Assembly: GCA_019246455.1 (NCBI GenBank)
Contig: JAFAQJ010000388.1
Coordinates: 1-5,472, forward strand
Reading direction: 5' to 3'
Source of the DNA: Pseudolabrys sp.
GTDB lineage: Bacteria; Pseudomonadota; Alphaproteobacteria; Rhizobiales; Xanthobacteraceae
DNA: 5,472 bases
The notes under the pieces are model-generated. The model saw nothing but the letters and a program-made list of their open reading frames with translations, did not search any database and was not told where the DNA came from. Shown here in pieces: positions 1-4,400 of the stretch. Each line of letters begins with the position of its first letter. The stretch's first letter is position 1. The position numbers were made by a program, and so were the translations under genes.

Positions 1-1
1 C

Positions 2-20
2 AAGCGCTATTTCAGCGCTT
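2..20 (-). terminator. Stem-loop at the window edge, possible terminator of the tRNA-Tyr-Gly unit
   Basis: AAGCGCT (2-8) and AGCGCTT (14-20) form a perfect 7-bp stem with a 5-nt loop. It lies 68 nt beyond the 3' end of tRNA-Gly in the direction of minus-strand transcription, where a terminator is expected. Any U-tract for the minus strand would fall left of position 1, so it cannot be verified. Read on the plus strand it is followed only by TTTGG, a poor U-tract. The rest of 1-88 shows no gene. Confidence 0.35.
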
Positions 21-88
21 TGGCTGAATCAAGGCAATCCACGGTTTCAGGCGTGAGGGCAGCAGGGATCGGGCCAGCGCCGGGCGGC

Positions 89-162
89 TGGAGCGGGTGA
101 AGGGAATCGAACCCTCGTCATCAGCTTGGAAGGCTGTTGCTCTACCATTGAGCTACACCCGC
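89..162 (-). tRNA. tRNA-Gly (anticodon TCC)
   Basis: The reverse complement folds as a complete cloverleaf. The acceptor stem GCGGGTG pairs with CACCCGC (93-99), followed by discriminator T and an encoded CCA (89-91). The D-arm is GCTC...GAGC. The anticodon loop CTTCCAA has anticodon TCC at 128-130 on the plus strand, decoding GGA/GGG. The T-arm is GAGGG-TTCGATT-CCCTT, with a G-U closing pair. The first anticodon-stem pair is an A.A mismatch. The gene lies 18 nt downstream of tRNA-Tyr on the same strand, so the two are probably cut from one precursor. Confidence 0.96.
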
Positions 163-180
163 CCGCTCGCCTTGTCCGGA

Positions 181-265
181 TGGTGGGGGAAGTAGGACTC
201 GAACCTACGAAGGCATAGCCAGCGGATTTACAGTCCGCCCCCTTTGCCGCTCGGGACACTCTCCC
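181..265 (-). tRNA. tRNA-Tyr (anticodon GTA)
   Basis: This 85-nt class II tRNA has a long variable arm. On the minus strand the anticodon stem-loop is GCGGA-CTGTAAA-TCCGC (222-238), with anticodon GTA at 229-231, decoding UAC/UAU. The T-arm GTAGG-TTCGAGT-CCTAC (192-208) is perfectly paired, and CCA is encoded at 181-183. The acceptor pairs GGGAGAG (259-265) with TTCCCCC (185-191). It contains an A4.C69 mismatch and a G7-U66 wobble, so it is weaker than usual; the 5' end at 265 is set by this pairing and by the distance to the D-arm. Confidence 0.95.
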
Positions 266-268
266 ATC

Positions 269-298
269 CTTGCGGCGTTAATCGATTTTTGCCGCAAG
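269..298 (-). other. Inverted repeat in the leader of the tRNA-Tyr-Gly transcript
   Basis: CTTGCGGC (269-276) and GCCGCAAG (291-298) form a perfect 8-bp stem around a 14-nt loop. It sits between the predicted start of minus-strand transcription (about 303) and the tRNA-Tyr 5' end at 265, so the precursor would begin with a hairpin ending 3 nt before the mature tRNA. It could help RNase P processing or protect the 5' end; that role is inference. No U-tract follows on either strand, so it is not a normal terminator. Confidence 0.5.
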
Positions 299-309
299 AA
301 TTCGGCGCG

Positions 310-338
310 TTTATGAGGAGGCCCCCAGCCCAAGTCAA
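310..338 (-). promoter_or_regulatory. Promoter for tRNA-Tyr/tRNA-Gly
   Basis: On the minus strand, -35 TTGACT (333-338) is followed after 17 nt by -10 CATAAA (310-315), 5/6 and 4/6 matches to TTGACA/TATAAT. The next bases, CGCGCCGA (302-309), form a GC-rich discriminator as found at stringently controlled stable-RNA promoters. The predicted start near 303 is about 38 nt upstream of tRNA-Tyr. Confidence 0.6.
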
Positions 339-434
339 CTTTATCGGGCTGAAAAGCTTGCAAAGCGGGGTCCGATGGGGCATGAAGTCGCCCGCGGCGG
401 GCCATCATGTATGGTCCGCCGCATCCGCTTCCGG

Positions 435-511
435 AGGAGTGTAGCTCAATTGGCTAGAGCACCGGTCTCCAAAACCGGGGGTTGGGGGTTCGAGTCCCTC
501 CACTCCTGCCA
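435..511 (+). tRNA. tRNA-Trp (anticodon CCA)
   Basis: This is a 77-nt complete cloverleaf. Acceptor AGGAGTG (435-441) pairs with CACTCCT (501-507), followed by discriminator G and encoded CCA (509-511). The anticodon stem CCGGT (462-466) pairs with ACCGG (474-478) around loop CTCCAAA, with anticodon CCA at 469-471, reading UGG. The gene is 49 nt upstream of secE in the same direction. tRNA-Trp next to secE-nusG is a common bacterial arrangement, so co-transcription and processing from a shared precursor are likely. I found no convincing promoter of its own in 340-434. Confidence 0.97.
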
Positions 512-560
512 GGCGACGGACGGCACTAAATAAAGACTCGGAAATTAGTTCAGGACCGCA

Positions 561-758
561 ATGGCTAGAACGTCACCGTTCAAGTTCTTACAGGAAGTGC
601 GCGCTGAGACCCAGAAGGTTACGTGGCCCTCGCGTCGCGAAACCATGATCACCACCGCGATGGTGTTCGTCATGGTTGCGATCGCGTCGATCTTCTTCCT
701 GGTCGCGGATCAGGTGATCCGTTTGGCAGTAACTTTCGTGCTTGGAATCGGCGGCTGA
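561..758 (+). CDS. secE: Preprotein translocase subunit SecE
   Basis: The 65-residue protein is the small essential subunit that clamps SecY in the inner-membrane SecYEG export channel. The amphipathic N-terminal helix carries the family pattern FLQEVRAETQKVTWPSRRET (residues 9-28), including the conserved KVTWPS. A hydrophobic span at about 29-49 is the membrane helix, followed by a second hydrophobic stretch to the C terminus. This is the short single-span form usual outside gammaproteobacteria; E. coli SecE has three spans. The ATG is supported by AGGA at 552-555, 5 nt upstream, and by the length. It follows tRNA-Trp and precedes nusG by 27 nt, the standard secE-nusG pairing. Confidence 0.96.
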   Translation: MARTSPFKFLQEVRAETQKVTWPSRRETMITTAMVFVMVAIASIFFLVADQVIRLAVTFVLGIGG

Positions 759-785
759 GATTTGAGATTTTGAGATAGAGAGAAG

Positions 786-1364
786 ATGAGCGACACAGCG
801 GCACCCACGACGACGGAGACCACGGCTTCCGGCAAACCGAAGCGCTGGTACATCGTCCACGCCTACTCGAACTTCGAGAACAAGGTCGCGGAATCGATCC
901 GCGAGCAGGCCAAGCAGCGCGGTCTCGCCGAGCATTTCGAAGAGATCATGGTGCCCAAGGAAAAGGTCACCGAGGTGCGCCGTGGCCGCAAGGTCGAGGC
1001 CGAACGCAAGTTCTTTCCCGGCTACGTGCTGGTGAAGATGGATCTCACCGATGAGGTCTATCACCTCATCAAGAATACCCCCAAGGTTACCGGCTTCCTC
1101 GGTGCCGACAAGAAGCCGATGCCGATTTCGGAAGCGGAAGCGCAGCGTATCCTCCAGCAGGTGCAGGAGGGCGTCGACCGCCCGAAGCCGTCGATCTCGT
1201 TCGAGGTTGGCGAGCAGGTGCGCGTCTCGGACGGCCCGTTCGCGTCGTTCAACGGCGTGGTCGAAGGCGTCGACGAGGACCGCTCGCGCGTCAAGGTCGC
1301 GGTGTCGATCTTCGGCCGCGCGACTCCGGTCGAACTGGAATTCGGTCAGGTCGAGAAGCTTTGA
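786..1364 (+). CDS. nusG: Transcription termination/antitermination factor NusG
   Basis: The 192-residue protein binds the RNA polymerase clamp, suppresses pausing, and links polymerase to Rho or to ribosomal protein S10. The NGN domain runs from about residue 19 ([15 protein letters not shown]) through [10 protein letters not shown] (76-85) to about 130. The KOW domain occupies about 139-192 and includes [13 protein letters not shown] and the [10 protein letters not shown] strand. An N-terminal Thr/Ala-rich tail of about 18 residues makes it slightly longer than E. coli NusG. The ATG has a purine-rich GAGAGAAG immediately upstream. It probably shares a transcript with secE. A palindromic repeat begins 6 nt after the stop codon. 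Confidence 0.97.
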   Translation: MSDTAAPTTTETTASGKPKRWYIVHAYSNFENKVAESIREQAKQRGLAEHFEEIMVPKEKVTEVRRGRKVEAERKFFPGYVLVKMDLTDEVYHLIKNTPKVTGFLGADKKPMPISEAEAQRILQQVQEGVDRPKPSISFEVGEQVRVSDGPFASFNGVVEGVDEDRSRVKVAVSIFGRATPVELEFGQVEKL

Positions 1365-1369
1365 CCGGT

Positions 1370-1415
1370 CGCATGATCCCGAAAGTGGATACTGGTTTTC
1401 GGACAAGATCATGCG
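1370..1415. repeat. Intergenic palindromic repeat (ATGATC...GATCAT type)
   Basis: CGCATGATC (1370-1378) and GATCATGCG (1407-1415) are perfect 9-bp inverted arms. Inside them CCGAAA (1379-1384) pairs with TTTCGG (1397-1402), so an RNA copy would make a long two-part hairpin. From memory, near-identical units with the phrase GTGGATACnGGTTTTCGG are dispersed in high copy between genes of Bradyrhizobium-related genomes; I have not searched. It lies 5 nt after the nusG stop and is followed by an A-rich tract, not a U-tract, so it is not a typical terminator. It may modulate mRNA stability between nusG and rplK. Confidence 0.75.
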
Positions 1416-1472
1416 AAAAAGAGAAGTAAGGCACGCGCGGCAATCGCCGGGTGTGAATCGCGTGGGAGGTGA

Positions 1473-1482
1473 GGCGGCCGCC
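1473..1482. other. GC palindrome in the rplK leader
   Basis: GGCGGCCGCC is a perfect 10-bp palindrome, flanked by GGT (1469-1471 region) and AACC, allowing a stem GGT/ACC and GGC/GCC separated by a small asymmetric loop. It is 36 nt before the rplK start. In E. coli, L1 represses its operon by binding the rplK leader, so a structured element here is a candidate L1 site. I see no decisive match to the L1-binding rRNA motif, so the role is only a suggestion. Confidence 0.2.
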
Positions 1483-1517
1483 AACCGTCAAGATCCGCAC
1501 CACAAAAGGAGTGAAGA

Positions 1518-1946
1518 ATGGCGAAGAAAGTCACTGGCTTCCTGAAACTTCAGGTGCCAGCCGGCGCTGCCAATCCGTCGCCGCCGATCGGTCCGGCACT
1601 GGGTCAGCGCGGCCTCAACATCATGGAATTCTGCAAAGCGTTCAACGCGCAGACGCAGAAGATCGAAAAGAACACCCCGATCCCGGTCATCATCACGACC
1701 TACCAGGATCGCTCGTTCACCTTCGAGATGAAGACACCGCCGGTGTCCTTCTTCCTCAAGAAGGCGGCGAAGCTCCAGTCGGGCTCGAAGACGCCCGGTC
1801 GCGAGAAAGTCGGGTCCGTCACCAAAGCTCAGGTGAAAGAAATCGCCGAGCAGAAGATGAAGGATCTCAACGCCACCACCATCGAAGCCGCCATGAAGAT
1901 GATTGAAGGCTCGGCGCGCTCGATGGGCCTCGAGGTGAAGGAGTAA
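1518..1946 (+). CDS. rplK: 50S ribosomal protein L11
   Basis: The 142-residue protein is part of the GTPase-associated centre, binding 23S rRNA at the base of the L7/L12 stalk and contacting elongation factors and RelA. The N-terminal domain has the proline-rich [14 protein letters not shown] (19-32), including the prolines implicated in thiostrepton binding. The C-terminal rRNA-binding domain has the family signature around [18 protein letters not shown] (97-114) and ends with the expected GSARSMG (131-137). Length is normal. The ATG has a strong AAGGAG at 1506-1511, 6 nt upstream. rplA follows after 5 nt, with its ribosome binding site inside the end of rplK, so the pair should be translationally coupled. 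Confidence 0.98.
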   Translation: MAKKVTGFLKLQVPAGAANPSPPIGPALGQRGLNIMEFCKAFNAQTQKIEKNTPIPVIITTYQDRSFTFEMKTPPVSFFLKKAAKLQSGSKTPGREKVGSVTKAQVKEIAEQKMKDLNATTIEAAMKMIEGSARSMGLEVKE

Positions 1947-1951
1947 CGCCC

Positions 1952-2653
1952 ATGACGATCGGAAAACGCACGAAGGCGATCCGTGAGGGCGTTGACCCCG
2001 CGAAAGCCTATTCGCTACCCGAAGCGGTGAAGATGGTGAAGGAACGCGCTAAGGCGAAGTTCGACGAGACCATCGAAATCGCGATGAATCTCGGTGTCGA
2101 TCCGACGCATGCGGACCAGATGGTGCGCGGCGTCGTAACGCTCCCGAACGGCACCGGCCGTACATTGCGCGTCGGCGTGTTCGCGCGGGGCGCCAAGGCC
2201 GATGAGGCCAAGGCCGCTGGTGCTGACGTGGTCGGCGCTGAAGACCTAGTCGAGAAGGTCAATAAAGGCGAGATCGACTTCGACCGCTGCATCGCGACGC
2301 CGGACATGATGCCGCTCGTCGGCCGGCTCGGTAAGGTGCTCGGTCCGCGCGGCATCATGCCGAACCCGAAGGTCGGTACGGTGACGATGGATGTCACCAA
2401 TGCCGTGAAGGGCGCCAAAGGCGGCTCGGTCGAATTCCGGGTCGAGAAGGCCGGCATCGTTCAGGCCGGCGTTGGCAAGGCGTCGTTCACAGAGGCCAAG
2501 CTGGTCGAGAACATCAAGGCGTTCGCCGATGCAGTGCAGAAGGCGAAGCCGCCGGGTGCCAAGGGCCACTACATCAACCGGGTCTCGCTGTCTTCGACGA
2601 TGGGGCCGGGCGTGAAGATCGAGACCTCGTCGCTGTTTGGTGGCGGCCAATAA
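1952..2653 (+). CDS. rplA: 50S ribosomal protein L1
   Basis: The 233-residue protein is the L1-stalk protein that assists exit of deacylated tRNA; in E. coli it also represses its own rplKA mRNA. Family marks include [16 protein letters not shown] (35-50), the signature [20 protein letters not shown] (121-140) in the second domain, and SSTMGPG (214-220) near the C terminus. Length matches the family. AAGGAG at 1938-1943 overlaps the rplK stop and lies 8 nt before the ATG. A terminator begins 22 nt after the stop, so rplKA ends here rather than reading directly into rplJ. Confidence 0.98.
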   Translation: MTIGKRTKAIREGVDPAKAYSLPEAVKMVKERAKAKFDETIEIAMNLGVDPTHADQMVRGVVTLPNGTGRTLRVGVFARGAKADEAKAAGADVVGAEDLVEKVNKGEIDFDRCIATPDMMPLVGRLGKVLGPRGIMPNPKVGTVTMDVTNAVKGAKGGSVEFRVEKAGIVQAGVGKASFTEAKLVENIKAFADAVQKAKPPGAKGHYINRVSLSSTMGPGVKIETSSLFGGGQ

Positions 2654-2675
2654 GACTCAAAACCCCGAAAAACGC

Positions 2676-2706
2676 AGGCCGGATGCAAACCCGGCCTTCT
2701 TTCTTT
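2676..2706 (+). terminator. Rho-independent terminator after rplA
   Basis: AGGCCGG (2676-2682) pairs with CCGGCCT (2691-2697) around an 8-nt loop, immediately followed by the T-rich TTCTTTCTTT ending at 2706. It lies just after the rplA stop and fits a classical intrinsic terminator. On the minus strand the stem is followed shortly by GTTTTT, so it could work in both directions, though no minus-strand gene is seen. Confidence 0.85.
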
Positions 2707-2746
2707 GGGTTTTCTCTTAAAATCCTGCCGAAAACCCAAGATTCCG

Positions 2747-2775
2747 CTTGGCAAAAAGGCCTTGAGGGTCTAAAT
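2747..2775 (+). promoter_or_regulatory. Candidate promoter of the rplJL-rpoB unit
   Basis: CTTGGC (2747-2752), a 17-nt spacer, and CTAAAT (2770-2775) match the alphaproteobacterial housekeeping consensus CTTGAC-N17-CTATAT at 5/6 in each box. It lies 40 nt after the rplA terminator, where a new transcription unit is needed. Transcription would start near 2782, giving a leader of about 446 nt before rplJ. Confidence 0.55.
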
Positions 2776-2907
2776 CCCCCGCCGCTGGGGCGTGCTGGCA
2801 TTCTTCGTCGGCACGCCTTTGCGCGTCTCAAATATCGAAGGATCGAAGTCTCAAGCCTTTTGGCCATCCTCCGGGTCGACTGAAAGGAAGCGGCGGCGAT
2901 TTCGACG

Positions 2908-2967
2908 GTGCGTGAGGCGATCCTGTCCGAGACTGCCGGCGCGAAAGCTCACAAGGCCGACGCTTAA
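2908..2967 (+). other. Short coding-like stretch in the rplJ leader, doubtful
   Basis: One frame reads GTG to TAA for 19 codons (MREAILSETAGAKAHKADA) and continues after the TAA to a TGA at 3028-3030, with HAELHKQFGSKEW in between. Third codon positions are mostly G or C, as in the real genes here. The nearest purine-rich site, AAAGGAAG at 2883-2890, is 17 nt from the GTG, too far for a good ribosome binding site. It may be an upstream reading frame, a remnant of a decayed gene, or chance. I do not recognise it. Confidence 0.15.
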
Positions 2968-3063
2968 TCCCACGCCGAGTTGCACAAGCAATTCGGTTCG
3001 AAAGAGTGGGGCCAGCACAGACGGGGATGACGATCGGTATCTGCTCAACCGGCGTATCGGTTG

Positions 3064-3081
3064 AGTCCTATCGGTTCGAAC
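3064..3081 (+). repeat. Left arm of an 18-nt inverted repeat flanking rplJ
   Basis: AGTCCTATCGGTTCGAAC is the exact reverse complement of 3755-3772 in the rplJ-rplL gap. The match ends at both sides after 18 nt. The 3' part sits in the palindrome GGTTCGAACC (3073-3082). A partial copy, TCGGTTCGAA, occurs at 2993-3002. It lies in the rplJ leader right after the 3044-3065 hairpin, overlapping it by 2 nt. Confidence 0.9.
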
Positions 3082-3183
3082 CTCGGAGACCCGCGGCGAT
3101 GTTTCGCTTCGGGGGGCAGGCTTTCTAAGCGTCGTCCTGCCCGGTTCGCGTTTTTCGAATCTTGCGGGACGGCTGGTGCAACC

Positions 3184-3209
3184 GGCGGCTCGCAATGTAG
3201 CGAACCGCC
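3184..3209 (+). promoter_or_regulatory. Hairpin just upstream of the rplJ ribosome binding site
   Basis: GGCGG (3184-3188) pairs with CCGCC (3205-3209) and TCGC (3190-3193) with GCGA (3200-3203), with one C.A mismatch and a 6-nt loop. It ends 6 nt before the purine-rich GAAAGAG. An alternative stem, GCTGGT (3172-3177) with ACCGGC (3181-3186), uses part of the same sequence, so the two are mutually exclusive. This is where translational control of rplJ would act; the function is inference. Confidence 0.5.
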
Positions 3210-3227
3210 AAACTGAAAGAGCTTGCA

Positions 3228-3743
3228 GTGGATCGAGCGGAAAAACAGCAATCCATCGAGGAGCTGAGCGGGGTGTTCAAGACCTCGGCCTCTATCGTGG
3301 TTGCGCACTATTCCGGTCTCACCGTCGCTCAGATGCAAACGCTGCGAAAGCAGATGGGTGCGGCTGGTGCCAAGGTGAAGGTCGCGAAGAACCGTCTCGC
3401 CAAGATTGCTCTCAAGGATACCGACGCGGCTTCCATCGGCCCTCTGCTCAAGGGACCGACCGTGCTCGCCTATTCAGGCGATCCAGTTGCCGCGCCGAAG
3501 GCCGCCATCGATTTCGCCAAGACGAATGAACAGTTCATCATTCTTGGCGGCGCGATGGGCAAGACCACGCTCGACCCGAACGCCGTGAAGGCGCTCGCGT
3601 CGCTGCCGTCGCTGGATGAACTGCGCGCGAAGATCGTCGGCCTCCTTGTGGCGCCGGCGACCAAGATCGCTCAGCTCACCAATGCGCCGGCGGCGAAGGT
3701 CGCTCGCGTGGTCCAGGCCTATGCCTCGAAGCCTGCGGCGTGA
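3228..3743 (+). CDS. rplJ: 50S ribosomal protein L10
   Basis: The 171-residue protein anchors the L7/L12 dimers to the ribosome and, with L12, represses its own mRNA in E. coli. The N-terminal rRNA-binding domain shows [20 protein letters not shown] (24-43) and [12 protein letters not shown] (51-62); the C-terminal part (about 136-165) is the helix that carries L12 dimers. The start is GTG: the next in-frame ATG is codon 36, inside the conserved domain, and the [13 protein letters not shown] opening is typical of the family in this order. The ribosome binding site is weak (GAAAGAG at 3215-3221), which fits a regulated start. rplL follows after 36 nt. Confidence 0.97.
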   Translation: MDRAEKQQSIEELSGVFKTSASIVVAHYSGLTVAQMQTLRKQMGAAGAKVKVAKNRLAKIALKDTDAASIGPLLKGPTVLAYSGDPVAAPKAAIDFAKTNEQFIILGGAMGKTTLDPNAVKALASLPSLDELRAKIVGLLVAPATKIAQLTNAPAAKVARVVQAYASKPAA

Positions 3744-3754
3744 TCTCTGAAACA

Positions 3755-3772
3755 GTTCGAACCGATAGGACT
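3755..3772 (+). repeat. Right arm of the 18-nt inverted repeat, covering the rplL ribosome binding site
   Basis: GTTCGAACCGATAGGACT is the exact reverse complement of 3064-3081. It contains AGGA (3767-3770), the only Shine-Dalgarno-like sequence before the rplL ATG at 3780, with a 9-nt spacer. Pairing with the left arm would bury AGGA against TCCT (3066-3069). It begins 12 nt after the rplJ stop, so ribosomes finishing rplJ would reach or disrupt it. Confidence 0.9.
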
Positions 3773-3779
3773 TAGTAAA

Positions 3780-4160
3780 ATGGCTGACTTGCAGAAAATC
3801 GTCGATGAACTTTCGACCCTGACCGTCCTCGAAGCGGCTGATCTCGCCAAGATGCTCGAGGAGAAGTGGGGCGTTTCGGCTGCTGCCGCTGTCGCGGTTG
3901 CCGCCGGCCCGGCTGGCGCCGCGGGTGGCGCTGCCGCCGCTGAAGAAAAGACCGAATTCACCGTGGTCCTCGCCAGTGCCGGTGAGAAAAAGATCGAGGT
4001 GATCAAGGAAGTCCGTGCGCTCACCGGGCTCGGCCTCAAGGAGGCCAAGGACCTGGTCGAGGGCGCGCCGAAGACCGTCAAGGAAGGCGCGTCCAAGGAG
4101 GAGGCCGACAAGATCAAGGCCACCCTCGAAAAGGTCGGCGCCAAGGTTGAGCTTAAGTAA
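3780..4160 (+). CDS. rplL: 50S ribosomal protein L7/L12
   Basis: The 126-residue acidic stalk protein is present in several copies per ribosome and recruits and stimulates GTPase translation factors. The N-terminal dimerisation domain (about 1-33, [20 protein letters not shown]) binds L10. An Ala/Gly-rich flexible hinge follows at about 34-56. The C-terminal factor-binding domain (57-126) has the conserved [20 protein letters not shown] (71-90) and [11 protein letters not shown]. Length and domain order are standard. Since L7/L12 is needed at several times the level of L10, control of its start matters: its Shine-Dalgarno lies inside the right arm of the 18-nt inverted repeat. Confidence 0.98.
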   Translation: MADLQKIVDELSTLTVLEAADLAKMLEEKWGVSAAAAVAVAAGPAGAAGGAAAAEEKTEFTVVLASAGEKKIEVIKEVRALTGLGLKEAKDLVEGAPKTVKEGASKEEADKIKATLEKVGAKVELK

Positions 4161-4180
4161 GTCGTACCTAAATAACTGGC

Positions 4181-4207
4181 ATCCCGGGGCAAGCGGCCCC
4201 GGGGTTT
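4181..4207 (+). terminator. Strong GC hairpin after rplL, partial terminator or attenuator
   Basis: CCCGGGGC (4183-4190) and GCCCCGGG (4196-4203) form an all-GC 8-bp stem with loop AAGCG, extendable by a T.G and an A-T pair. Only TTT follows, so full termination is unlikely. In E. coli an attenuator between rplL and rpoB lowers polymerase synthesis relative to ribosomal proteins, and this is placed for the same job; that is inference. AAGCGGCCC, spanning the loop and the start of the right arm (4191-4199), is repeated at 4218-4226. Confidence 0.5.
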
Positions 4208-4264
4208 CAGCAAGACGAAGCGGCCCGGGTTCCATCCGGCAGAGGCGTGAAATAAAGAGTGCGG

Positions 4265-4350
4265 CAGATCGAGCACGGGCTCTGATCTGACAATTTGAAC
4301 GATGGCAAGCCGGGCGCTTGTCTTAATCCCCCCGATGGATTGCGGGGATT
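4265..4350 (+). promoter_or_regulatory. Three consecutive hairpins in the rpoB leader
   Basis: CAGATCGAGC (4265-4274) pairs with GCTC-t-GATCTG (4279-4289) around a 4-nt loop, with a single bulged T. GGCAAGC (4304-4310) pairs with GCTTGTC (4316-4322), with one G-U. AATCCCC (4325-4331) pairs with GGGGATT (4344-4350) around a 12-nt loop. None is followed by a U-tract. The rest of the 240-bp gap (4161-4400) holds no gene and no convincing promoter. E. coli has an RNase III processing site in this gap, and the long first stem could be a counterpart, which I cannot show from sequence. Confidence 0.45.
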
Positions 4351-4400
4351 GGGAGAACCGCCACCGCTGCCAGCGTTCGCATCTACATAGAGAGAGACGA

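Larger units (their letters stand above)
2782..3227 (+). promoter_or_regulatory. Long structured untranslated leader of rplJ
   Basis: No convincing gene lies in 2654-3227. Counting from the candidate promoter, the leader would hold these stem-loops: 2789-2817 (GGCGTGCTG with CGGCACGCC, one G-U); 3044-3065 (CTCAACCG with CGGTTGAG, 6-nt loop); 3090-3113 (CCCG and GCGA paired with TCGC and CGGG); 3114-3142 (GGGCAGG with CCTGCCC, 15-nt loop); 3143-3161 (GGTTCG with CGAATC, U-rich loop); and 3184-3209. In E. coli and other bacteria the rplJ leader binds the L10-L12 complex as an autoregulatory site, so an equivalent is expected in the last 150 nt. I could not match the known L10-leader consensus by eye. 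Confidence 0.55.

Noticed and set aside
357..415. Promoter for tRNA-Trp (CTTGCA near 357 or TATGGT at 410-415)
   Set aside because: Neither has a convincing partner box at a 16-18 nt spacing, so I did not annotate a promoter, although one is likely somewhere in 300-434.
244..444. 66-codon plus-strand frame between the divergent tRNA genes
   Set aside because: It overlaps the 5' parts of both tRNA-Tyr and tRNA-Trp and has no protein-like pattern.
588..1484. 298-codon open frame on the minus strand opposite secE and nusG
   Set aside because: It lies antisense to clearly real genes, has a low-complexity Arg/Asp/Leu-rich product without recognisable domains, and is the usual by-product of high-GC codon use.
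2683..2883. 66-codon plus-strand frame after rplA
   Set aside because: It starts inside the terminator loop, crosses the candidate promoter and lacks a ribosome binding site.
3073..3082. GGTTCGAACC as a tRNA T-arm or attachment site
   Set aside because: No acceptor, D or anticodon arms surround it and no integrase gene is present; the longer 18-nt complementarity explains it better.
4295..4325. TTGAAC as a -35 box for an rpoB promoter
   Set aside because: No acceptable -10 lies 16-18 nt downstream, and the sequence is better explained by the hairpins there.
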